A DNA stretch of 5,253 bases from an uncultured Ruminococcus sp. (GTDB lineage Bacteria; Bacillota_A; Clostridia; Oscillospirales; Acutalibacteraceae), in assembly GCA_902773395.1 (NCBI GenBank), contig CACYEJ010000333.1, forward strand, positions 1 to 5,253, in the 5' to 3' direction. A model generated the notes under the pieces. The model had not been told where the DNA came from and did not search any database. It was given only the letters and a program-made list of their open reading frames with translations. Below, piece by piece: positions 1 through 5,253 of this stretch. Within the stretch, counting starts at the first letter, position 1. The number at the start of each line of letters is the position of its first letter. The position numbers were made by a program, and so were the translations under genes.

Positions 1-33
1 CAAACAAAAACAGGCAAGAGCTTGCTAATTGCC
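1..33 (-). terminator. Weak candidate terminator downstream of the membrane-protein gene
   Basis: Read on the minus strand, GGCAA (33-29) can pair with TTGCC (17-13) around an 11-nt loop, and a T-rich tail TGTTTTTGTTTG (12-1) follows. A competing shorter stem GCAA/TTGC uses part of the same sequence. The stem is short and of modest stability, and it lies almost 190 bp beyond the stop codon of the gene ending at 219. It is the only hairpin plus T tract seen after that gene, so it is a plausible end of its transcript, but it could be chance. Confidence 0.3.
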
Positions 34-76
34 GGTCTAAGAAAAATAAGTGCTAAATCTTAACGCTTTCAAGTAT

Positions 77-124
77 ACCTATCCCAAAAAGTCGGTTTGC
101 GATTTTCGTCTGGCGTTGGCAGTT
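77..124. repeat. Direct repeat copy 1 (48 bp), intergenic
   Basis: This 48-bp segment matches 171-218 at 40 of 48 positions without gaps; both copies carry ACCTA-CCCAAAAAGTCGGT at their left end. The copies are 94 bp apart in the same orientation. Read on the minus strand, both copies are open in one frame and end in Thr-Asp-Phe-Leu-Gly followed by a stop codon. No gene is convincing in the spacer (125-170). It may be a copy of a dispersed intergenic repeat or a decayed coding remnant; only two copies are visible here. Confidence 0.75.
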
Positions 125-170
125 CGTTGACCTCTCCTTAGGGACAAATTCTGACGCAGGCGGTAAAGTC

Positions 171-218
171 ACCTAACCCAAAAAGTCGGTGTGCGTATTT
201 CCTCCGGCGTTGCCGGTT
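171..218. repeat. Direct repeat copy 2 (48 bp), abutting a stop codon
   Basis: This is the second copy of the repeat at 77-124. Its edge touches the stop codon of the minus-strand gene ending at 219, with no base between. On the minus strand the copy starts with a perfect 5-bp hairpin, CCGGC-AAC-GCCGG (216-204). In copy 1 the same place has CTGCC-AAC-GCCAG, where one pair changed from C-G to T-A and one pair is lost. No T run directly follows the hairpin on the minus strand, so it is not a typical terminator. Confidence 0.75.
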
Positions 219-1055
219 TTATGATTCCATATTATGTTTTATTCTGTTTAATACAAATGCAGTCACCAGCGAAAGCAGCATTAAAAAGCTGCCAATTCCT
301 GCACGAATTCGTCTGCCCGTTGTCACGTTGTCATATGGATTCGTACTGCTGTTATTGTCAAAGTCGGTGGTTATTTCCGACAAATTACCCTCATCCGGAT
401 ATTCCGGCAATGAGAAGTAGTCAATCCTTGTTTCGGAAGAAGTATCGTTATTATTATTCTCCTCGGTCATTTCATCAGAAACAACAGCAGATAAATCCGC
501 TTGCGTTGATATGTCACTTTCACTTGCGGTGTCCGTATCATATTGGTTCGATGTGTCATTGTCACTTGCGGTATCCGTGTCATCTTGGTTCGATGTGTCA
601 CTTTCGCTTGCGGTTTCTGTGTCATCTTGGTTCGATGTGTCACTTTCGCTTGCGGTGTCCGTGGTTGCTTCGGAAGTATTAGAAAAATTTTCCGCTTGCG
701 TTGATGTGTCACTGTCTATTAAAATATCCGAAAAAAACTCAACCTCCGTTGCGGTGTCACTGAATAATAAATCGCTGTCCTGTTCACGCACATTCCCTCC
801 AAAGATAGGAATACCCGAAGTAAATATAACACCCGAAACAATAGCCGCACCTGTCAAAAACATGATTGCACAGCAAATCCCCATAGCGGAAATAATCCTG
901 TTTCGCCGTTTTGCAGCCGGAACATTCGGAGCGGAAGAAGCTTCAATTTGATGTATCACATCTTCGCCGTAGTACTGCTCAACCTCTTTAGAAAGATATT
1001 CTTCTATATTGGGGCGGCTGTTGTAATCAAAATCATCATAATTATTTTTATTCAT
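219..1055 (-). CDS. Unrecognised membrane protein with acidic Ser/Thr-rich tandem repeats between two transmembrane segments
   Basis: I do not recognise a family for this 278-residue protein. The ATG at 1055 is chosen because AGGGAGG sits 7 nt before it; a longer reading from 1178 would translate through the promoter at 1101-1129 and part of the preceding terminator. Visible parts: an acidic N-terminal region (1-48); a basic patch KRRNR (49-53); a first hydrophobic segment (about 54-78); a long Asp/Ser/Thr/Asn-rich region (about 89-246), including four 14-residue repeats at 132-187; a basic stretch GRRIR (247-251); a second hydrophobic segment (about 252-269); and a short basic tail. The basic patch before segment 1 suggests a cytoplasmic N-terminus, so the repeat region would be outside, tethered at both ends. 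There is no cleavable signal peptide or LPXTG sorting motif. A surface stalk or spacer is possible, but the function is unknown. Confidence 0.85.
   Translation of the reverse strand: MNKNNYDDFDYNSRPNIEEYLSKEVEQYYGEDVIHQIEASSAPNVPAAKRRNRIISAMGICCAIMFLTGAAIVSGVIFTSGIPIFGGNVREQDSDLLFSDTATEVEFFSDILIDSDTSTQAENFSNTSEATTDTASESDTSNQDDTETASESDTSNQDDTDTASDNDTSNQYDTDTASESDISTQADLSAVVSDEMTEENNNNDTSSETRIDYFSLPEYPDEGNLSEITTDFDNNSSTNPYDNVTTGRRIRAGIGSFLMLLSLVTAFVLNRIKHNMES
495..662 (-). repeat. Four 42-bp tandem repeats inside the membrane-protein gene
   Basis: Four in-frame units of exactly 42 bp encode four 14-residue units of consensus T-D/E-T-A-S-E-S-D-T-S-N-Q-D-D at residues 132-187 of the protein ending at 219. 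The first two units differ by one residue; the third and fourth are more diverged, the fourth ending in STQAD. A degenerate related stretch, SDTSTQAE (residues 115-122), lies just before the array. Gain or loss of whole units would keep the reading frame. The array also produces repetitive shadow reading frames on both strands, which are not genes. Confidence 0.95.
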
Positions 1056-1100
1056 TCGACCGCCTCCCTTGCGTTGACTTTTAAACACTACTCCTTTTAC

Positions 1101-1129
1101 ATTATAACCAATTTCCGAAAAAATATCAA
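1101..1129 (-). promoter_or_regulatory. Near-consensus sigma-A promoter for the membrane-protein gene
   Basis: On the minus strand there is a -35 box TTGATA (1129-1124), a 17-bp spacer and a perfect -10 box TATAAT (1106-1101). Transcription would start near 1094, giving a leader of roughly 40 nt that contains the AGGGAGG ribosome binding site of the gene starting at 1055. The promoter follows directly on the terminator at 1161-1192, so the gene looks like its own transcription unit. Confidence 0.8.
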
Positions 1130-1160
1130 TAGGATTTATTATATTAAAATCCTTTTTACC

Positions 1161-1192
1161 AAAAAAGCACACAATCAAATTTGGTTGTGTAC
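1161..1192 (-). terminator. Rho-independent terminator after the SPOR lipoprotein gene
   Basis: Read on the minus strand, GTACACAA (1192-1185) pairs with TTGTGTGC (1174-1167), with one T-G wobble. The loop may be closed further by CAAATTTG, and six T residues (1166-1161) follow at once. It lies about 60 bp beyond the stop codon of the lipoprotein gene and just ahead of the next promoter, as expected for the end of that transcript. The plus strand also has an A-rich and T-rich context, but no plus-strand gene precedes it. Confidence 0.75.
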
Positions 1193-1253
1193 TTTAAAAT
1201 GGCATATAAATCTATTATATTGTATAAAAAATAGTTGCAGGATAAAAGTAAAA

Positions 1254-1835
1254 TCACCTTATCCAATCTCCCGTATATTTCACATAGGCATCTTCGTATC
1301 CCAAAGCCTGAACATTTGGCATTACGTATCCGGCAGCTCCCTCTGATTCAAACTCCCCCGCTGATACAACATACCAATGCTCCGTATTGAGATTGCTCCA
1401 ATCAGTCGTTTCGTACACTCCCGCAGCAAAACCTTTACTCTGCAAATCTGCTGCAATACTGTCACATTCAGACTTATCCTTTGAAGCTGATACCCATATT
1501 CCGTAAAACGGCGAATGATATTCCGTAGGCTCAACACTCGAAGTGTCGCTTATCTGTGTCTGTGATTCATCATTAAAATCCGAGGTTAATTCTATATCAT
1601 CGCCATTTGACTCCTGAACAGAGGATACCGGCTGATTGTCCTGCTGCTCATTACTTGACGATTCAATTTCAGATACGACTTGGCTGTCCGGTTCTTCACT
1701 ATTTGACGATTCAGACGAATATGCAGATTGGTCGTCCGACTTATTTCTTCTGTTTCTGCGGCTTTCTTTATCGTTGCAGCCTACCGCCCCCACACATAGA
1801 ATAACCGCAAGGAATACTATAATAAATCTTTTCAA
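1254..1835 (-). CDS. SPOR-domain lipoprotein
   Basis: This 193-residue protein is a predicted lipoprotein. It has a Lys-Arg N-terminus, a hydrophobic stretch (4-18) and a lipobox-like AVGC with Cys20 as the lipidation site. Residues 21-105 form a hydrophilic Ser/Glu/Asp/Gln-rich linker that would span the wall. Residues about 110-190 resemble a SPOR domain, with two similar halves: YGIWVSASKDKSECDSIAAD and WYVVSAGEFESEGAAGYVM, ending near AYVKYTG. SPOR domains typically bind peptidoglycan lacking stem peptides, often at division sites, so a role in cell-wall remodelling, division or sporulation is likely; the exact partner is unknown. The start is TTG at 1835, preceded at 7 nt by AGGGAGGAG. 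It is 16 bp from the stop of the glycosylase gene, so translation is probably coupled. The SPOR call rests on pattern, not on a profile search. Confidence 0.85.
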   Translation of the reverse strand: MKRFIIVFLAVILCVGAVGCNDKESRRNRRNKSDDQSAYSSESSNSEEPDSQVVSEIESSSNEQQDNQPVSSVQESNGDDIELTSDFNDESQTQISDTSSVEPTEYHSPFYGIWVSASKDKSECDSIAADLQSKGFAAGVYETTDWSNLNTEHWYVVSAGEFESEGAAGYVMPNVQALGYEDAYVKYTGDWIR

Positions 1836-1842
1836 ACTAATG

Positions 1843-1851
1843 CTCCTCCCT
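1843..1851 (-). promoter_or_regulatory. Ribosome binding site that fixes the TTG start of the lipoprotein gene
   Basis: AGGGAGGAG begins right after the TAA stop codon of the glycosylase gene (1854-1852), and 7 nt separate it from TTG at 1835. The encoded peptide starting there is a textbook lipoprotein signal, and no ATG lies at suitable distance in frame. The near-contact of stop codon and ribosome binding site suggests re-initiation by ribosomes that finish the upstream gene. Confidence 0.85.
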
Positions 1852-2661
1852 TTATTGAAACAGTTCCGGATTCATTCTGCTGTAATGGAAAATATACTGC
1901 TGTGCAATGCCGCCGTATTGTCCGAAATCGCCGGAGGTCATATCGGGGAACAAAACAGCCATTGCTCTTTTCATCCAGACATCAAGCGGAAAGCAGTCAA
2001 GCCTGTGAAGTCCGTACAGCAGCGTACAATCAGCCACCTTGATTCCAACGCCTGTAATTCTCATAAGCTCTTTTCTCGCCAGTTCAATTTCCATTTGGCG
2101 AACCTCTTCAAGATTAATCTCTCCGCCAGCCACTTTTGAAGCACCGTCAATGATGTACCTTGCCCGAAAGCCTGCCCGTATCGGGGCTAAATCCTCCGGC
2201 GAAAGTGCTGCTAATTTTTCAGCGCTTGGAAACGTGTAATAATCGTCCTCTATTTGCTCTCCAAAATTTTGACATAATCTTTCTACAATGCCCTTAATAC
2301 GTGGAATATTATTATTTTGAGATATAATAAACGAGCATAAAGCCTCCCACGGTTCTTGATTTAATATTCTGATACCCGGCGCAAAACGCGCAGCCTCCGA
2401 TAAAGTCGGGTGAAGCTTTGAAAGCTCCGTCCTGATATTTCCGTAGTCAAGCTCAAGATCCAGATAATTTTTCCATATAGAATTATATTCTTCTTCGCTT
2501 ACACCGTCTATTACAATACTGTCGCCGTCACTGCGAAATGTGACAAGCCTGCCGAATGCAACGCCTTTAAACGAGCCGTCCGGCTGTTCTCTCCAGCGAA
2601 AAGCCTGCCCACAATCGAGCGTTTGAGCAAGGTCAAAGTCCTTAATATTTTCGATAATCAT
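1852..2661 (-). CDS. ogg: 8-oxoguanine DNA glycosylase/AP lyase, OGG1 type
   Basis: A 269-residue bifunctional DNA glycosylase of the helix-hairpin-helix family, closest by eye to eukaryotic OGG1 rather than to MutY or AlkA. It would excise 8-oxoguanine opposite C and nick the abasic site, starting base-excision repair. The N-terminal OGG domain carries CGQAFRW (17-23), where Gly18 matches human Gly42 that reads the N7-H of 8-oxoG. SQNNNIPRI (114-122) matches the human SSNNNIARI strand-contact loop, and GFRARY (164-169) matches GYRARY. The HhH motif ITGVGIKVADC (202-212) holds the Schiff-base Lys208 (human Lys249), and PLDVWMKR (225-232) holds the catalytic Asp227 (human Asp268). All key residues are present and the length is complete. 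Its ATG overlaps the TGA of the DUF6062 gene by 4 bp (ATGA), with AAGGAAG about 10 nt upstream, so the two are translated together. Confidence 0.93.
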   Translation of the reverse strand: MIIENIKDFDLAQTLDCGQAFRWREQPDGSFKGVAFGRLVTFRSDGDSIVIDGVSEEEYNSIWKNYLDLELDYGNIRTELSKLHPTLSEAARFAPGIRILNQEPWEALCSFIISQNNNIPRIKGIVERLCQNFGEQIEDDYYTFPSAEKLAALSPEDLAPIRAGFRARYIIDGASKVAGGEINLEEVRQMEIELARKELMRITGVGIKVADCTLLYGLHRLDCFPLDVWMKRAMAVLFPDMTSGDFGQYGGIAQQYIFHYSRMNPELFQ

Positions 2662-3365
2662 TCTTTTGTATCTTCCTTTTCAATCCGCTGCGAGGTAAGG
2701 AACTCAACGGAACGTTCAATAGCGTCTTTGGAATTGCCCCAGTCCTGCCCCTTGCTGCGATAGTCAAACATTGAACAGAAGTGCGTCACATCGTCTTTAA
2801 GTGTTTCAAGGTAACCTCCAGCAAGCTTTGATGTATCGCTGTAAAAATCAGGCAGCACCTTTGCCGGAATACCCTTATTTGCCGCTGCTGTAATCAAGTC
2901 GGCATAATGCTCCATGCAGATAAACTGCTGATTATTGTACAGCGTGCGAAACTCGGCGTCATTTGCGTAGCTGCTGAAAATAGTCTGATACATATGTGCC
3001 ATACCCCATTCAACCTGCTCACAGACAAAGCAGCTCTTCTGCATTGCACGAATAGCGGCAATTTTTTTCTTATCCGGCTTACCCTTTACATCTTTGGGGA
3101 TAAACTCTGTTTTTATTTTTTCGAGGTGGCTTTCCAGAATCAAAGCGTTTGAAAGCCGTGTGCCGCATTTAAGCATAATAGAAAAATGACGGTAACAAAA
3201 GCCCTTTTCGTTGGTTTTTATTCGAACATCAGGTTCCATCATAGCAGCGCCCGTAATGTACTTTGTGGAACGCTCCTCCAGCATTTCTCTCATTCTGCAC
3301 AGCGGACAGCCGTCCTTTGGCATAAAGACATCATTAATAGGTATTGTACAAATATCTTCTCTCAT
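2658..3365 (-). CDS. DUF6062-family-like protein with two CxxC/CxxH modules
   Basis: A 235-residue soluble protein without signal peptide or membrane segment. By eye it fits the uncharacterised DUF6062 family of Clostridia (opening with DI-TIPINDVF-PKDGCPLCRMR, MMEPDVR and FCYRHF); no function is known. Cysteines and histidines are paired regularly: C20xxC23 with C57xxH60, and C112xxC115 with C150xxH153. The distance from the second Cys of each CxxC to the CxxH is 33 and 34 residues, so the protein looks like two copies of one possible metal-binding module (20-60 and 112-153). Zinc or iron binding is inference. The start ATG at 3365 has AAGGAG 9 nt upstream. The gene overlaps the OGG-type glycosylase gene by 4 bp, which suggests co-expression and perhaps related roles in oxidative stress, though operon placement alone cannot show this. 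Confidence 0.85.
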   Translation of the reverse strand: MREDICTIPINDVFMPKDGCPLCRMREMLEERSTKYITGAAMMEPDVRIKTNEKGFCYRHFSIMLKCGTRLSNALILESHLEKIKTEFIPKDVKGKPDKKKIAAIRAMQKSCFVCEQVEWGMAHMYQTIFSSYANDAEFRTLYNNQQFICMEHYADLITAAANKGIPAKVLPDFYSDTSKLAGGYLETLKDDVTHFCSMFDYRSKGQDWGNSKDAIERSVEFLTSQRIEKEDTKE

Positions 3366-3391
3366 ATTGATACGCTCCTTTTTACAATGTA

Positions 3392-3423
3392 AGGTGCTGC
3401 AAAAGCGTCTGCGTGCAGCACCT
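3392..3423. other. Strong hairpin in the gap between the GH13 and DUF6062 genes
   Basis: AGGTGCTGCA (3392-3401) and TGCAGCACCT (3414-3423) form a perfect 10-bp stem with a 12-nt loop. It is just downstream of the GH13 stop codon and about 27 bp before the DUF6062 start. On neither strand does a T run follow, so it is not a standard rho-independent terminator. It could slow or partly end transcription, mark an mRNA processing or stability site, or influence the DUF6062 leader. A short inverted repeat GTTCA/TGAAC (3435-3453) also surrounds the GH13 stop. Confidence 0.6.
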
Positions 3424-3440
3424 CACGAGAATATGTTCAA

Positions 3441-4991
3441 TTATATTCTGAACAAACAATAACTTTGTCCGTCAAGTGTAATCTCTCCGTTTTGAACAGT
3501 CATATTTCCAATGGAATAAACAGTTTCTTTATTCTCATATTCAAACGGTACGCTCACCTTATCAGAGCTTGGGTTTACTGCAACAACAAACGAGCCTCTT
3601 CTGAAAATAAACGGATACTTCTTCTCCTCTGCATAGAGAACCTCAAAATCACCGTTGCCGCAAAGTTCGGGATTTACCCTGCGTATTTTGATAATAGACT
3701 TCACCGTATTATAAAGCGAATCCTTGTCATCACGCTGGCTTTCTACAGTAGGTGCATTTTCGTTTGAATCCACGGGCAGATAAAGCTTGTCTGCGTCTGC
3801 TGTGGAAAAGCCCTTGTTTTTGCCGTTTGTCCACTGCATCGGAGTACGTGAGCCTGTACGGCTGAAACCGCCCTCTTTACTCGTAAGCTCGGACATATAT
3901 CTCATGCCTATCTCGTCACCGTAGTAAAGGAAAGGTACGCCCGGCAGCGTAAAGATTGTGCAGAAATTTATTTTAAGCTCTGTTTCATCGTACCAAGCGG
4001 ACATTCTCGGATTGTCGTGATTGCAGGTAAAGAAGCTGATAAAGCCGTTTTCCTTTGTCGCCTCGTAATTGGGAACAAACTCATTAACAAGCGTCATGAT
4101 ATCGCCCTTACCCTCTTTACTGAAAAAGCTTTCCTGCTCGCCGGTTTCGTAATTATAATATCTGAAAGCGGTTGAATAGCCGTTTCCTCTGTGGTCAAGG
4201 TAGAAATCAGCATGGAAGCCGCCCTTGTTAATCGCACGAACAGGGTGACACCATTCGGATACTAAAGCACATTCGGGGTAATCCTTATCCATCATCTCAC
4301 GAACGCCAGCCCAAATTGCAGAGGTAGCTATTTTATCATCGTCATTTTTTACGAGTGAATCAGCCATATCCACACGGAAACCGTCACAGCCCATATCAAG
4401 CCAAAAACGCATAACGTCCTTGATTGCTTCAACAGTTCTCAAACAGTCGGGGTGATTTACCGGAAGCTGCCATGCCGGGTGAGTAACCTCGTAAAAACCG
4501 TAGTTAAGTGCCGGCTGCGACGAAAAGTAATTCACCAGATAGTTTCCGTCACGGTCGGTAATGCCGCACTGCAAGCGATACTGCGGCGGAGCCTCCCACA
4601 CGCTGTCCGTCCAGATATATCTGTTGGAAAGCTCGTTCTTTACAGGCTGCTTGCTTTTGGTAAACCAGTCGTTGGTATCCGATGTATGCCCCGGAACTAG
4701 ATCCATTAAGAGCTTCATGTCACGCTTGTGTACCTCTTCAAAAAGCTGCTTTGCGTCCTCGTTTGTGCCGTAGCGTGGAGCTATCTGATAGTAATTGCGT
4801 ACATCATAGCCGGCGTCCATAAACGGCGAATCATACACAGGATTAAGCCAAATAGCGTTGCAGCCTAAATCCTTAATATAGTCGAGCTTTGCAATAAGCC
4901 CCTGAATATCGCCTATTCCGTCACCGTTAGAATCATAGAACGACTGCGGATACACCTGATAAAAAACCGAATTATTTAACCATTGCGGCAT
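3441..4991 (-). CDS. Intracellular GH13 family alpha-glucosidase-like enzyme (oligo-1,6-glucosidase group)
   Basis: A 516-residue glycoside hydrolase of family GH13, complete from N-terminal barrel to C-terminal beta domain and of usual length for oligo-1,6-glucosidase or alpha-glucosidase relatives. It lacks a signal peptide, so it likely acts in the cytoplasm on imported maltose, malto-oligosaccharides or isomalto-oligosaccharides. The calcium loop DSNGDGIGD is at 20-28. Conserved regions: DLVPGH (97-102), GFRVDMAD (204-211) with nucleophile Asp208, VSEW (244-247) with acid/base Glu246, and NHDNPR (324-329) with the transition-state Asp326. TPMQW (383-387) is typical of this group. Two differences stand out: region I has Gly101 where most GH13 enzymes have Asn, and QPALNY (159-164) replaces the QPDLN of oligo-1,6-glucosidases. 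Exact bond specificity therefore cannot be read. The ATG at 4991 has AGGAGGAG 6 nt upstream. It has its own promoter; read-through into the next genes is possible. Confidence 0.93.
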   Translation of the reverse strand: MPQWLNNSVFYQVYPQSFYDSNGDGIGDIQGLIAKLDYIKDLGCNAIWLNPVYDSPFMDAGYDVRNYYQIAPRYGTNEDAKQLFEEVHKRDMKLLMDLVPGHTSDTNDWFTKSKQPVKNELSNRYIWTDSVWEAPPQYRLQCGITDRDGNYLVNYFSSQPALNYGFYEVTHPAWQLPVNHPDCLRTVEAIKDVMRFWLDMGCDGFRVDMADSLVKNDDDKIATSAIWAGVREMMDKDYPECALVSEWCHPVRAINKGGFHADFYLDHRGNGYSTAFRYYNYETGEQESFFSKEGKGDIMTLVNEFVPNYEATKENGFISFFTCNHDNPRMSAWYDETELKINFCTIFTLPGVPFLYYGDEIGMRYMSELTSKEGGFSRTGSRTPMQWTNGKNKGFSTADADKLYLPVDSNENAPTVESQRDDKDSLYNTVKSIIKIRRVNPELCGNGDFEVLYAEEKKYPFIFRRGSFVVAVNPSSDKVSVPFEYENKETVYSIGNMTVQNGEITLDGQSYCLFRI

Positions 4992-5029
4992 AGTAAACTC
5001 CTCCTGATAATAAAAATACTATTTAGTCA

Positions 5030-5059
5030 ATTTTAACATTTTTAGAGGTATTGTGTCAA
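5030..5059 (-). promoter_or_regulatory. Sigma-A-like promoter for the GH13 gene
   Basis: On the minus strand, a perfect -35 box TTGACA (5059-5054), an 18-bp spacer and a -10-like TAAAAT (5035-5030) precede the GH13 gene. The start point would be near 5023, leaving a leader of about 30 nt that includes AGGAGGAG. A second TTGACA (5073-5068) lies 14 bp further upstream, but has no good -10 box at the right distance. No CcpA-type cre site was recognised. Confidence 0.65.
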
Positions 5060-5103
5060 CATAGTTTTGTCAAATAAAAAATTGAAAAAATTTAAAATAC
5101 CCA

Positions 5104-5132
5104 TTGACAAATAAGGAATTATATGATATTAT
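5104..5132 (+). promoter_or_regulatory. Sigma-A promoter for tRNA-Leu
   Basis: TTGACA (5104-5109), a 17-bp spacer and TATTAT (5127-5132) form a near-consensus promoter on the plus strand. A perfect TATAAT overlaps at 5130-5135, but with a 20-bp spacer, so TATTAT is preferred. Transcription would begin about 30 nt before the tRNA. It points away from the GH13 promoter, making 5030-5132 a divergent control region. Confidence 0.75.
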
Positions 5133-5170
5133 AATATTCGTTGAGTGAACAGCTCAGAAAAAATAAAAAT

Positions 5171-5252
5171 GCGAGTGTGCTGGAACTGGCAGACAGGCAC
5201 GTTTGAGGGGCGTGTGTTGTATGACGTACGGGTTCAAGTCCCGTCACTCGCA
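5171..5252 (+). tRNA. tRNA-Leu (anticodon GAG)
   Basis: A class II tRNA whose arms fold by hand. The acceptor GCGAGTG (5171-5177) pairs fully with CACTCGC (5245-5251), followed by discriminator A (5252). The anticodon stem CACGT/GCGTG (5198-5202, 5210-5214) encloses TTGAGGG with anticodon GAG at 5205-5207, which reads CUC and CUU leucine codons. A 13-nt variable arm (5215-5227) can form a short stem, and the T arm is ACGGG-TTCAAGT-CCCGT (5228-5244). Discriminator A and the long variable arm fit leucine identity. The window ends one base (C) later, so whether the 3' CCA is encoded cannot be seen; further tRNAs may follow outside. Confidence 0.96.
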
Positions 5253-5253
5253 C

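Noticed and set aside
495..662. CRISPR array
   Set aside because: The repeats are directly adjacent 42-bp coding units without unique spacers, and they keep the reading frame.
467..712. Minus-strand frame with basic repeats (THRTKM-like)
   Set aside because: It is the same 42-bp repeat array read in another frame within the real gene.
191..951. Long plus-strand open frames opposite the membrane-protein gene, including a repetitive Ser/Val/Leu-rich one at 511-951
   Set aside because: They are antisense shadows of the tandem repeats; no good ribosome binding site or plus-strand promoter was seen, and the minus-strand frame has promoter, binding site and sensible membrane topology.
1056..1178. 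N-terminal extension of the membrane protein by 41 residues to an ATG at 1178
   Set aside because: It would run through a near-consensus promoter and part of the preceding terminator, and the ATG at 1055 has a strong ribosome binding site at 7 nt.
1636..2139. Plus-strand open frame spanning the lipoprotein and glycosylase genes
   Set aside because: It crosses a junction of two well-supported minus-strand genes and gives no recognisable protein.
3440..3445. TATAAT on the minus strand as a -10 box for the DUF6062 gene
   Set aside because: It overlaps the end of the GH13 gene, and the sequence 17 bp upstream (ACAAAG) is a poor -35 box; no extended -10 is present.
5141..5157. Short inverted repeat TGAG/CTCA before the tRNA
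   Set aside because: Only a 4-bp stem; it may be part of the tRNA leader but is too weak to call a regulatory structure.

Overview
The window looks like chromosomal DNA from a low-to-moderate GC member of the Bacillota, most likely a Clostridia gut-type bacterium of the Ruminococcus/Oscillospiraceae kind. This is inferred from strong AGGAGG-type ribosome binding sites, consensus sigma-A promoters, a TTG start codon, a bacterial OGG1-type glycosylase and a DUF6062-type protein. No mobile element, CRISPR array, phage gene or defence system is visible. All five protein genes lie on the minus strand; the only plus-strand gene is a tRNA at the right edge.

Right to left along the minus strand: (i) positions 4992-5170 form a divergent promoter region, with a sigma-A-like promoter reading left into a GH13 gene and another reading right into tRNA-Leu(GAG) (5171-5252). 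(ii) An intracellular GH13 alpha-glucosidase-like enzyme (3441-4991) probably degrades malto-oligosaccharides or isomalto-oligosaccharides. (iii) After a 75-bp gap containing a 10-bp-stem hairpin come three tightly packed genes: a DUF6062-like protein with two CxxC/CxxH modules (2658-3365), an OGG1-type 8-oxoguanine DNA glycosylase overlapping it by 4 bp (1852-2661), and a SPOR-domain lipoprotein starting at TTG 16 bp further on (1254-1835). A hairpin plus T tract at 1161-1192 ends this unit. (iv) Directly behind it, a near-consensus promoter (1101-1129) drives a separate gene (219-1055) for an unrecognised membrane protein with two transmembrane segments and an acidic Ser/Thr-rich outer region containing four 14-residue tandem repeats. 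(v) Positions 1-218 hold no convincing gene, but contain two 48-bp direct repeats (40/48 identical, 94 bp apart) and a weak terminator candidate.

The genes do not form one obvious pathway. The clearest functional link is translational coupling of the DUF6062 protein, the glycosylase and the SPOR lipoprotein, which joins an oxidative DNA-repair enzyme to a possible metal-binding protein and a cell-envelope protein. The parts that are not ordinary housekeeping are the repeat-bearing membrane protein, the 3'-flanking direct repeats and the duplicated Cys/His modules of the DUF6062 protein. I do not see strong evidence for a wholly new multi-gene system.
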